From: Elusimicrobiota bacterium
Lineage (GTDB): Bacteria; Elusimicrobiota; Elusimicrobia; UBA1565; UBA9628
Direction of reading: 5' to 3'
DNA length: 45,770 nucleotides
Assembly (NCBI GenBank): GCA_016212855.1
Contig: JACRDP010000005.1
Span: forward strand, 1 to 45,770
Shown here: piece after piece, positions 7,831-15,433 of the stretch
How the letters are laid out: each line of letters begins with the position of its first letter
How positions within the stretch are numbered: the first letter of the stretch is position 1
Position numbers and translations under genes: made by a program
Notes under the pieces: model-generated
Databases searched by the model: none
The model's input: the letters and a program-made list of their open reading frames with translations, nothing else
Told to the model about the DNA's origin: nothing

Positions 7831-8217
7831 ATGCTCAAGAATTGGATTCTCATCATCGACGACGATCCCGCGATGCTCACGATTATGGAGGCGGCCATCG
7901 CGCATCCCAGCCTCAGCATCACCACGGCCAACGACGCGCTCCAGGCCTTCATCCAGGCCCGCGACATCAAGCCCATCCTCGTCATTTCCGACATTCAGAT
8001 GCCGGGCTACGGCTCCGGGCCCGACGCGCTCAAGCGGATGCGCGAAGACCCGCGCATCCCCCGCGTTCCCTTCGTCTTCGTCACCGGCATGCCGCTCGAC
8101 AAGGCCCAACTGCTCCTGCCGCCCAACGACCCGCTGATCCGCCTCCTGTCCAAGCCCATCGACTATAGGATCTTGCGCAATCTGGTCTGGGGTTACGCGC
8201 GCATCCCCACGACTTGA
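7831..8217 (+). CDS. Second stand-alone response regulator
   Basis: A 128-residue receiver domain with D11-D12 acidic pocket, phospho-acceptor D54 (VISDIQMPG), T85 and K108 (LSKP). The SDIQMPGYGSGPDAL segment carries a small insertion after the phosphorylation site compared with CheY. There is no DNA-binding or other output domain. It starts seven bases after the CheC-type gene and precedes motA by 33 bases. Two receivers of different sequence flanking one phosphatase suggest a branched phosphorelay or a phosphate sink, which is inferred from position only. Confidence 0.9.
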   Translation: MLKNWILIIDDDPAMLTIMEAAIAHPSLSITTANDALQAFIQARDIKPILVISDIQMPGYGSGPDALKRMREDPRIPRVPFVFVTGMPLDKAQLLLPPNDPLIRLLSKPIDYRILRNLVWGYARIPTT

Positions 8218-8250
8218 AAATGTAACTCTTAGGAGCTATCCTCCCCGCAC

Positions 8251-9054
8251 ATGCCCAATCTGAGCCTCTGGTTCGGACTCATCGCCGCCGCGGGCCTCCT
8301 GTCCTGGAGCCTGCTCCGCCCGGGCGCCGCGCACAACATCGTCGACCTGCACGGGGTGCTGATCGTTCTCGGCGGCCTAATGGCGGCGATGCTGGTGAAC
8401 ACGCCCGCGTCCCATCTTCTCAGCGCGCTGAAGACGTTGTTCTGGGTCGTGGGCCCGCAGCGCCAGCCCTCGCTTCAGGAAGTTTCCGCGGAAATCCTGC
8501 GCCTCTGCCAGCGCGCCCGCGCCGAGGGCGGCCTGCTCGCGCTGCGCGACCAAACGGGCGACTTCGCCGACGGCTTCCTGCGCCGCGCCGTCGACGCCGC
8601 GGCGGCCAGCGGCGAGACCGACGGGACCCGCGAGATTCTGGAGGTCGAGATACGCCGCCGCCGCCTGCGCCGCCAGGAGGACGCCAACGTCTTTCGCACC
8701 ATGGGCATGCTGGCGCCGATGTTCGGCCTGCTGGGCACGCTCGTCGGCATGCTCCAGGTCCTGACCTCCATGTCCGAACCGACGAAGCTGGGGCCGGCCA
8801 TGGCGCTCGCCCTGTCATCGGCCTTTATCGGCATCGGTCTCGCGAATTTCTTCTGCGTGCCTATCGCCGGCCAGATTCGCCTCATGGCCATGCACGAGAC
8901 CCAGGTGCTGGAAATGATCATCGCGGGCGTGCTCGAGATCAGCCTGAACCGGCCGGTCTACCAGGTCGAGCTCAAGCTCGGCGCCTACTTCGACGGCGCG
9001 TCCGCGCCCGCCGCCGCCGCGCCGGTCGCCGCGCCGCCGCCCAATGAGCCCTAA
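8251..9054 (+). CDS. motA: Flagellar-type stator protein MotA
   Basis: A 267-residue MotA/PomA-type ion-channel subunit. Four hydrophobic segments lie near residues 5-23, 33-51, 150-172 and 186-207, with a cytoplasmic loop (about 70-145) rich in Arg/Glu (EVEIRRRRLRRQED) that in flagellar motors contacts FliG. The conserved proline region MGMLAPMFGLLGTLVGML and the segment GIGLANFFCVPIAGQI match the two functional Pro sites of MotA. The C-terminus is a short Ala/Pro tail. It overlaps motB by 11 bases. Whether it is proton- or sodium-driven cannot be judged reliably. No filament genes accompany it in this window. Confidence 0.92.
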   Translation: MPNLSLWFGLIAAAGLLSWSLLRPGAAHNIVDLHGVLIVLGGLMAAMLVNTPASHLLSALKTLFWVVGPQRQPSLQEVSAEILRLCQRARAEGGLLALRDQTGDFADGFLRRAVDAAAASGETDGTREILEVEIRRRRLRRQEDANVFRTMGMLAPMFGLLGTLVGMLQVLTSMSEPTKLGPAMALALSSAFIGIGLANFFCVPIAGQIRLMAMHETQVLEMIIAGVLEISLNRPVYQVELKLGAYFDGASAPAAAAPVAAPPPNEP

Positions 9055-9682
9055 CTCGCGCTGGGAAGAACGCGAGGAGGATCTCGAGAACCAGCTCAAC
9101 CGCGGCGCGCTGTGGGCCGTGACCTACGGCGACCTCATGAGCTACCTCATGATCTTCTTCCTGATGCTCTACGTCGCCGCCTCGACGCGCGGCGTGGGCC
9201 TGCAGATGAGCATACGCGCCGCCGAGCAGCGGTTCGCGAACGACGCGAACACCGTGGAACAGCTTTTCACGCGGTACGGCACCCAAAAGATCGCGCGCCT
9301 GGAAGTGGGGGAGAACAAGATCCGCATCGTCTTCATGGCTCCGGTGCTATTCGATTCCGCGAGCGCCCAGCTTAAGCCCGACTCCCTCCCCGTGCTCCAA
9401 CAGATCGTGCAGAGCCTGATGGAGCTGCCCAATCCCATCCAGGTCGAGGGTCATACCGACGACCGGCCGCTCGGCGCCGGCTCGAAGTTCGACTCGAACT
9501 GGGAGCTCTCCGCCGCGCGCGCCTTCGCCGTCCTGCGCTACCTGGAGATCAGCGGCGTGCCCCAACAGCGCCTTTCCGCCATCGGCTACGGCGAGTTCCG
9601 CCCCCGCGAACGCAACGACACCCCCGATGGCCGCACGGCCAACCGCCGCATCGAAATCAACATCATCCGCCGCGAGGATTAG
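9044..9682 (+). CDS. motB: Flagellar-type stator protein MotB
   Basis: A 212-residue MotB with a short cytoplasmic N-terminus, one transmembrane helix (WAVTYGDLMSYLMIFFLML) bearing the ion-binding Asp30, a short plug/linker, and an OmpA-like peptidoglycan-binding domain (about 95-212) with VEGHTDDRP and NWELSAARA. It is shorter than E. coli MotB (308), as many non-enteric MotBs are. The YGDLMS motif around Asp30 is canonical, so the channel should be functional. The last base of its stop codon is the first base of the inverted repeat that separates the two converging operons. Confidence 0.93.
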   Translation: MSPNSRWEEREEDLENQLNRGALWAVTYGDLMSYLMIFFLMLYVAASTRGVGLQMSIRAAEQRFANDANTVEQLFTRYGTQKIARLEVGENKIRIVFMAPVLFDSASAQLKPDSLPVLQQIVQSLMELPNPIQVEGHTDDRPLGAGSKFDSNWELSAARAFAVLRYLEISGVPQQRLSAIGYGEFRPRERNDTPDGRTANRRIEINIIRRED

Positions 9683-9758
9683 GTGTCAGGCTTTCGGTTT
9701 TAACTTTCTTCTCATCGTCGAGCTTCAGGAAGAAAGTTAAAACCGAAAGCCTGACACC
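9682..9758. terminator. Perfect 29-bp inverted repeat between convergent operons
   Basis: Bases 9682-9710 are exactly complementary to 9730-9758 around a 19-base loop; 9711/9729 adds one more pair. The hairpin begins at the last base of the motB stop and ends four bases before the end of the opposing kinase gene, so it would form in both transcripts and can serve as a bidirectional terminator. It is far longer and more perfect than a typical intrinsic terminator and has no clear U-tract after the stem. Its ends (GGTGTCAGG / CCTGACACC) also make it look like a REP or MITE-like palindrome. Confidence 0.75.
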
Positions 9759-9762
9759 ATCG

Positions 9763-11799
9763 TTAAAGCGGGACGCTGAGGGCGAAGCGGCTGCCTTTGC
9801 CTTCGCCCTCGGACTCGACCCAGATGCGGCCTTTGTGGCGCTCGACGATCTTGGTGCAGATCGACAGGCCCAGGCCGTAGCCCGCGCGCGCGGCCGTGTC
9901 GCGGTCGAGCTGTGAGAATTTCTCGAACACGGCCGCGAGCTTATCGGGGGGGATGCCCGGCCCGGTGTCCTTGACCCAGAATTCGGCTCCGGCCGGCGTC
10001 TTGCGGGCGCCGAGCTCGATGCGGCCGCCCTTGGGCGTGAACTTCAGCGAGTTGCCGACGAGGTTCATCAAAACGCGCTCGAGCAAGGGTGCGTCGCAAT
10101 TGACCTCCCAGCCGCTCTCGCAGTTCATCGTGAGCGTCACATTCTTGGTCTCGGCCGGCACCTGGAACAAAGTATGCACGGGGGTGATCAGCGCGGCGGG
10201 GGAGACCGGCTTGAGATTCATCGTCATGGTGCCCGACTCGAGCTTCGCCAGGTCGAGGATGTTGGCGACGAGCAAGGAGAGGCGCTTCGTCGCCTCGTTG
10301 GCGAGGCCCACATACTTCTTGTCCTTCGCCTCGAGCGTGTCGTGCTTCTGCAGGATGAAGACGATGCCGTCGATGACCGAGATCGGTCCGCGCAGGTCGT
10401 GGACGAGGCCGTGGAAGAAGTCCTCCTTCATCAGCTCCAGCTCGCGCTCGACGGTCACGTCGCGCATCAGGATCAGCACGCCGAGCTCGCGGGTATCGCG
10501 GGCGACCTTCAGAGCCTGGCAGGCGTAGTACGACTTCGCGTCGGCCGCGCCCTTCATCTCCACCAGCACGACGCCGTCGAGGAGCTTCTGGCGCTGCGGC
10601 TGCTTGACGAGCTCGCGCACCTTCTGCGCGCCGTCGCCGCCGGCGGACTCGAGGATTTTGGCGGCGGTCCCGTTCTGGTACAGAACGGATCCGTCCAGGC
10701 CGGCGAGGAGCACGCCGCCCGGGATATTGCGAACCAAAGCGTCGATGCGGGCTTTTTCCTCCATGATCTTCTCGATCTGCAGGCCCTGGTAGAGCCCGAC
10801 CTTCTCCGACATCGAGTTGAAGGTCTTTCCCAGGCGGTCGAGCTCTCCCCAGCCCAGCGGGGGGATCGGCCGCGAGAAATCGTTTTTCGAAATGCGCTCG
10901 GCCGCGCCCATCAGCGCGGTCACCGGCTGGAGCAGGCGGGAGCTTAGACCGAAGGCGCCGAGGGTGACGACCACGATGATCACGAGAAGGAAGATCACCG
11001 CGCGCGTCGCGGCGGCTTCGGATTCGGCGTACGCCTCGCGCCGCGGCTGCAGGCTGACCGCCCGCCAGCCGAGCGCCGGCACGCGCACGGAGGCCGCGAC
11101 CCACGGGCCCGCCGGAGAGGGCACCCGATCACTCCAGCCTTCGTCTCCGTCGTGCGCCAAGGTCCAATCCGCAGACGGCGGTTCGTCGCCGACGCCGGGT
11201 AGCGGGCGGCCCGTCTCGCCGGTGAAAAGCAGGCGCCCGCCGCCGCCGCCGGCCTTGGACAACTTCTGCAGGCGGCGCGTCAGGCTGCGTAAAGTGTATT
11301 TGACGTAGAGAAACCGGCCGTCGGCGAGAGGATGGACGACCGGCACCATGGCCGCCCCGGCTTCCAGCGAAGCCGCGCCGATGCTCACCCGTCCGGATTG
11401 CCGCGCTTCGGCGAGAACGGGTTCGCCCGCGCGGTCGGCCGGCCTCAGATCGGGAAATAGCTCGGGGTCGCCGACGCGCGCCGTCTCCAAACCCGCGGCG
11501 TCCAGAATCGAGATCAGCGCCACATTCGGGTCCGCGGCCGCCGCGCGCTGCAGCGCGGAACGCTCGAGCGCAGCGGCGCCGCGGGCTCGCTCGACGTCCT
11601 CGACGACGAGCAGGGTCTTATTGAGCTGTTCGAGGGTGCGTCCGGCCAGGTCGGCCGTCAGCGCCGCCAGGCGCAGATGCAGCGCGTGGGAGTTGTCGCG
11701 CACCGCCTCGCGTCCCACCATCATCCAGAGCCCCAGCGCCGCGACCGGCAGCATGGCGAAGAGAAAGAGGATCAGGAAGAAACGCGTGAAAAGATTCAT
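9763..11799 (-). CDS. Membrane sensor histidine kinase (extracytoplasmic sensor-HAMP-PAS)
   Basis: A complete 678-residue sensor kinase. TM1 lies at about 5-27, an extracytoplasmic sensor region (probably Cache-like) at 30-260, TM2 at about 266-288, HAMP at 289-342, a PAS-like domain at 345-450, then HisKA with H467 in VHDLRGPIS. The ATPase domain has N583 (NLVGNSLKFTPKGG), G1 DTGPGIP at 611-617 and G2 GYGLGLSI at 640-647. There is no receiver domain, so its partner must be separate; the two receivers on the opposite operon are candidates. The ATG shares one base with the preceding stop (TAATG), and it ends the - strand run at the shared hairpin. Confidence 0.93.
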   Translation of the reverse strand: MNLFTRFFLILFLFAMLPVAALGLWMMVGREAVRDNSHALHLRLAALTADLAGRTLEQLNKTLLVVEDVERARGAAALERSALQRAAAADPNVALISILDAAGLETARVGDPELFPDLRPADRAGEPVLAEARQSGRVSIGAASLEAGAAMVPVVHPLADGRFLYVKYTLRSLTRRLQKLSKAGGGGGRLLFTGETGRPLPGVGDEPPSADWTLAHDGDEGWSDRVPSPAGPWVAASVRVPALGWRAVSLQPRREAYAESEAAATRAVIFLLVIIVVVTLGAFGLSSRLLQPVTALMGAAERISKNDFSRPIPPLGWGELDRLGKTFNSMSEKVGLYQGLQIEKIMEEKARIDALVRNIPGGVLLAGLDGSVLYQNGTAAKILESAGGDGAQKVRELVKQPQRQKLLDGVVLVEMKGAADAKSYYACQALKVARDTRELGVLILMRDVTVERELELMKEDFFHGLVHDLRGPISVIDGIVFILQKHDTLEAKDKKYVGLANEATKRLSLLVANILDLAKLESGTMTMNLKPVSPAALITPVHTLFQVPAETKNVTLTMNCESGWEVNCDAPLLERVLMNLVGNSLKFTPKGGRIELGARKTPAGAEFWVKDTGPGIPPDKLAAVFEKFSQLDRDTAARAGYGLGLSICTKIVERHKGRIWVESEGEGKGSRFALSVPL

Positions 11800-13883
11800 T
11801 ACGGCTGAAGCGTAACAGGTTCCGGCCCTTCAGGCAATGGCGGAGCGAACAGCAGGCACAGACGCGTTCCGCGCCCGTTCGGGCCGTTCTCGGCCTCGGC
11901 CGCGCCGCCCCAGCGCTTCAACGTTCGCGCCACCGCCGCCAACCCCAGGCCCGCATGGCCGCGCCGCGAGGCGGCGAAGGGTTCGAAACGCTTGGCGAGC
12001 CAATCGGCGGGGTAGCCGGGCCCGTCGTCGCTGATATCGAGACGCAGAGCGCCGTCCGGGGCGCGGGCCGCCGTGACGGTGAGCCGGGAGCCCTTGGGCA
12101 ATGCCTCGAGCGCGTTGCGCATGATTTGATAGAGAATCGCGCGGAGAGCGCGCGGCTCGTGCGCCGCGTCGGGGAGCAGGCGCGGCACGTCGCGGACCAA
12201 CGTGACGCCCTGCCGGCGCAAAGCGGGCTCCCAGGCTCCGAGGCTCTGATCCAGCGTCGCGACCACGCTCGACGACGGGAGGCTCGCGGGCGCGTCGCTG
12301 AGCACGAGTTCGATGGCGGTCAACGCCTCCTCGGCCTGGCTGAGCGAGACCGCGGTCAGGCGCACCAAGGCGCGCGGTCCCGCGGCGAGGGGCACGGCGG
12401 ACAGACGGCGCAGGTGGCCGTAAGCCGCTTCGACGGGAGGGCGCACGAGCCTCAAGAGGCGGGCCCAACCGGCCTCGAGCGTCGGCTCGATCGGGGGGAG
12501 GATAAAATCGCTTTCCGGGGCGTCCGGCGCCGGCTGCGCGGATTCCGCGGCGGCGGCGGTGAGCTGTGCCGCGGACTCCTTTTCGAGTTCGCGCACGCGC
12601 GCCGACGCGGTTTCCAGGCGCGCCTCCGCGCCCGCGAGCGAGGCGCGCAGGCGGCGGTTTTCCGTCCCCAAGCCCCCGTCGGCCTGCTCCAACGCGGTGT
12701 GCGCCGCGCGCAGCTCCTGGCGCAGGGACTCTTCAATCGCTCGGCGCGCGTTGAGCGCGTCGGCCAAAGCGGCCTCGGCACCGGAACGCTGGATCTCCGC
12801 CCTGCGGGCCTCGGACTCCAAGCGGACCGAGCGTTCCTCCAGTTCCTTGACGCGCGCCGCCAAAGCGGCGCGCTCCCGTACGGCTTCGTCTCGCAGCCGC
12901 GCGGACTCGCCGCCGGACACGTCCTGCTCCCTTTTCTCGCGGGTCTGCGCCTCGATCTCGGCGCGAAGTCGTCCCTCGCTCGCGGCGGCCTGCGCCGCGG
13001 CCTCGCGGCGGGCGGCCTCCGCGCGGGCCAGCTCGGCCTGAAGCAACGTCAGACGCTCCTCGAGAGATTGCGCGCGCTGGCCCAAGTCGGCGCGTTCGCG
13101 GCGCATGGCCTCCAGTTCCTCGCGCAGCCCGACTGCGGCCGTGACCGCGTCGTCGGCGCGCTGGCGCTCGGACACGAGCTCGACGGCCAGATCTTTGAGC
13201 CCGGGCTGGGTGCGCAGCAGCCGCGCTTCCTCATCCGCGCGGGCGGCGAGGCGCCGGCGCTCCTTCTCGACTTCTTGTACGCGCTTCGTCGCGGCATCAA
13301 GACGTGCGTGCATGCCTTCGAGATCCGCGCGCACCTGCCCCTCGCGCGCGCCCGCCGCGGCCGAAGCCGAATCCAAAGCCGCGTGCGCCTGCCGCAATTC
13401 ACGCCGCAGCGCTTCCTCGACGGCGCGGCGGGATTTCTCGCCGTCCGACACGGCCGCCTCGGCCTTGCGGCGCAGGGACTCCAAGCGCACCAGCTCGGCC
13501 TGCTGCAAAGTCAGCCTCTCCACTAGGATCCGAACGCGCGTTTCCAGCTCGGCGCGCTGGCGCCGCTCTTCGTCCCGGGCCTGCTCGCGCGCGGTCTCCA
13601 GGGCTTCCTCGCCGGGCCGGGACTCGAGCTCCTCCGACAGGCGGCGATTTTCCTCCTCGCCGGACTCGGCGCGCGCGCGCGCGATGTCCAGCTCCTCGGT
13701 CAGCTCCTTGAGGCGCTCGCGCGCGGCCTGCAAGGCCGATTCGAGCGCCGCGCCGGCGGCGAGGCGCCCGGCGGCGGCGTTCGTCGGGTCCGGGGGCGCC
13801 AATCCAAGCTCTTGACGCATCCGCGCCAGGGATTCGCCGGCGGCGTCGAGGCGCTCGCGGCCGCGAGGAGGAGGGAGACTCAC
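11799..13883 (-). CDS. Long coiled-coil protein with C-terminal histidine-kinase ATPase domain
   Basis: A 694-residue soluble protein. Residues about 45-445 are an almost unbroken Glu/Arg/Ala/Leu coiled coil with a gapless internal duplication (151-208 against 379-436, offset 228). After a Pro/Ala hinge, residues 470-680 form a helical bundle plus a GHKL ATPase domain: N590 (QIMRNALEALPKGS), G1 DDGPGYP (619-625) and G2 GHAGLGLAAV (642-651). I find no canonical phospho-accepting H-box (HExR / HDLR) in the bundle, so it may be an ATP-binding partner or an unusual kinase. It starts inside the end of the FliF-FliG fusion gene (ATGA overlap), so the two are probably made together. No transmembrane segment is seen. 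Confidence 0.82.
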   Translation of the reverse strand: MSLPPPRGRERLDAAGESLARMRQELGLAPPDPTNAAAGRLAAGAALESALQAARERLKELTEELDIARARAESGEEENRRLSEELESRPGEEALETAREQARDEERRQRAELETRVRILVERLTLQQAELVRLESLRRKAEAAVSDGEKSRRAVEEALRRELRQAHAALDSASAAAGAREGQVRADLEGMHARLDAATKRVQEVEKERRRLAARADEEARLLRTQPGLKDLAVELVSERQRADDAVTAAVGLREELEAMRRERADLGQRAQSLEERLTLLQAELARAEAARREAAAQAAASEGRLRAEIEAQTREKREQDVSGGESARLRDEAVRERAALAARVKELEERSVRLESEARRAEIQRSGAEAALADALNARRAIEESLRQELRAAHTALEQADGGLGTENRRLRASLAGAEARLETASARVRELEKESAAQLTAAAAESAQPAPDAPESDFILPPIEPTLEAGWARLLRLVRPPVEAAYGHLRRLSAVPLAAGPRALVRLTAVSLSQAEEALTAIELVLSDAPASLPSSSVVATLDQSLGAWEPALRRQGVTLVRDVPRLLPDAAHEPRALRAILYQIMRNALEALPKGSRLTVTAARAPDGALRLDISDDGPGYPADWLAKRFEPFAASRRGHAGLGLAAVARTLKRWGGAAEAENGPNGRGTRLCLLFAPPLPEGPEPVTLQP

Positions 13884-15388
13884 ACGAGCCCGCCTCCGGG
13901 ACCGTCCTTGCCCATGTTCAGCTGGCCTTTCTCCGACAGGCCGGTGAGGGCGTCGAGTATTCCGGAGCGGGCCGCGACGATCTTGTCGCGCGTCTGCGGC
14001 GTCGCCGCCGCGTCCCGCACGAACTGGCGGGGGCCTTCGGGCAGATCGGCGAGCACGCGGTCGAACAGCGCGTTAGGGGCTCCGCGCAAGGCGGCGCCCC
14101 AGGATTCGTAGGGAACCGCGCCCAGCAGGCGGCGCAACTCGGCAGGGGAGAGCCGGACGATGTCCTCGAAGGAGAAGAGGCGGCTCTGCACGTCCTGCAC
14201 GCCGCTGGCGTCCTCGACGGCGAGGCGGTCGAGCATCTCCGCGCGCGTGTCGCCGGAGACTCGGCTGAGGATCTTGGCCAGCCGCTGCGGACCCTGGACC
14301 ACGTTCGCGACGGCGGTGCGCAGGCGGTCTTCGAGCGCGTTGAGCTTCTCCGGGTCGGCGACGCTGAGCTTGAGCAGATTTCTCGACGTCTCGGCCTGCA
14401 AAGGGCCCGGAAGCATGGCGAACAGGCGCGACGCCGCCTCGGGCATGGCCTCGGCGAGGTAGCCGAACAGCAGCGCCAGCTCCGGAGCCTCCACGGAGGA
14501 GAGGACTTTCGCCGTCGCTCCCGCGTCGCTGGAGGAGAGAAAATCGAAGCGGCGTCCCAACGCGAGCGACGCGCCGGCGCCGGCCGGACCTCCGGCGGCG
14601 GCCTCCGTTTCTTGAAGGCCGAGCGGGAGGCCGCTTGATAACTCCGGCAGCATCGGCGAAGCGAGCGCCGCGCCCGCGGCCATGGGGGCCTCCCGCCGGC
14701 CGGCGAGCTCGGAGGCGAAGACGCGCGCGGCGCGGATGAAGGACATTCCTCCGATCAGCGCGACGATCAGGGCGATGATCGAAGCCGCCGCGACGTACGC
14801 GAGCGCGCGCCAATCCGCCTCGGTCGTGAAGGCGAACCTCCACGCCGCCGGCATCGGGGCCTGCAGGATCGTGAGCGTGTCGCCGCGGGTCGTGTCCAAG
14901 CGCAGGAGCTGAGGCAGTATCTGGGACGCCTCGCGAATCGCGTCGGAGGACAGCGCCGTGTCGAACACCACGGTGGCCGCGATCGACTTGATCTCGAAGC
15001 CCGAATCGCGGCGGCTGTGCTCGTGTTCTTTCTGGAAGAACACCGCGCCGGGCTCCTTCGTCTTATCGCCGCCGAAGGTCGCCTCGGCCGCGGACCGGCC
15101 TTTCGTGTAGCCCGGAAGTTCGAGGAGGCGAGCCGCGGCCCGTCCGGCCTCCGTGGTTTTGTCGAGGGGGGAGACGATCTCCGATTCGGTCTGAACCTCC
15201 AGACGTTCCCCGCGGACTTCGACGAGAAGCTTGACGCGTCCGGGCCCGAGCATGCCGTCGAGGGTCTCGCGCACGCGCCCGGCCAGACGCTCGGCGGCTC
15301 TCGTCTCGTCCGTGTCCAAGGCGGCGCCGGCCGCGAAAAGGGGGCCGGCGGCCAAGCCGAGGAGCACGAGGAACAGGCGCTTGTTCAC
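13880..15388 (-). CDS. FliF-FliG fusion protein (minimal MS-ring/C-ring rotor)
   Basis: A 502-residue protein with a signal-like first helix (MNKRLFLVLLGLAAGPLFAA), a FliF-C-like ring-building region (about 30-178; LDGMLGPGRVKLLVEV, then IAATVVFDTALSSDAI and RGDTLTIL), a transmembrane helix at about 195-217, a low-complexity linker, and a FliG middle plus C-terminal part (281-492). The FliG part has LEDRLR..., QRLAKILSRV, LFSFEDIVRLSPAELRRLLGAV and AALRGAPNALFDRVL. FliF RBM1 and RBM2 and the usual two-protein split are missing. FliG torque residues are partly kept: R435 aligns with E. coli K264 and D459 with D288. The GTG start is supported by the signal helix. Neighbouring genes encode kinases; the MotAB stator is in the facing operon. 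Confidence 0.82.
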   Translation of the reverse strand: MNKRLFLVLLGLAAGPLFAAGAALDTDETRAAERLAGRVRETLDGMLGPGRVKLLVEVRGERLEVQTESEIVSPLDKTTEAGRAAARLLELPGYTKGRSAAEATFGGDKTKEPGAVFFQKEHEHSRRDSGFEIKSIAATVVFDTALSSDAIREASQILPQLLRLDTTRGDTLTILQAPMPAAWRFAFTTEADWRALAYVAAASIIALIVALIGGMSFIRAARVFASELAGRREAPMAAGAALASPMLPELSSGLPLGLQETEAAAGGPAGAGASLALGRRFDFLSSSDAGATAKVLSSVEAPELALLFGYLAEAMPEAASRLFAMLPGPLQAETSRNLLKLSVADPEKLNALEDRLRTAVANVVQGPQRLAKILSRVSGDTRAEMLDRLAVEDASGVQDVQSRLFSFEDIVRLSPAELRRLLGAVPYESWGAALRGAPNALFDRVLADLPEGPRQFVRDAAATPQTRDKIVAARSGILDALTGLSEKGQLNMGKDGPGGGLV

Positions 15389-15433
15389 CTATAAAGGATA
15401 GCTCATCCCCTCGGCAGGCGGATTAAGGATTTG

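Noticed and set aside
8251..9682. Zorya-type defence (ZorAB) or ExbBD/TolQR
   Set aside because: MotA has normal length without the long ZorA tail, MotB has the canonical YGD helix and OmpA domain, and no ZorC, ZorD, ZorE, TonB or TolA neighbour is present. The neighbours are receivers, a phosphatase and kinases.
11955..13526. 523-codon + strand open frame
   Set aside because: It is antisense to the coiled-coil kinase-like gene; lack of stops follows from its high GC and the repetitive Glu/Arg/Ala codons. No start context or domain.
6874..15388. Part of an ordinary flagellar operon
   Set aside because: No hook, rod, filament, FliM/FliN, FlhAB or FliPQR gene lies in the window, and FliF and FliG are fused and shortened. 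A separate complete set elsewhere cannot be excluded from this window.
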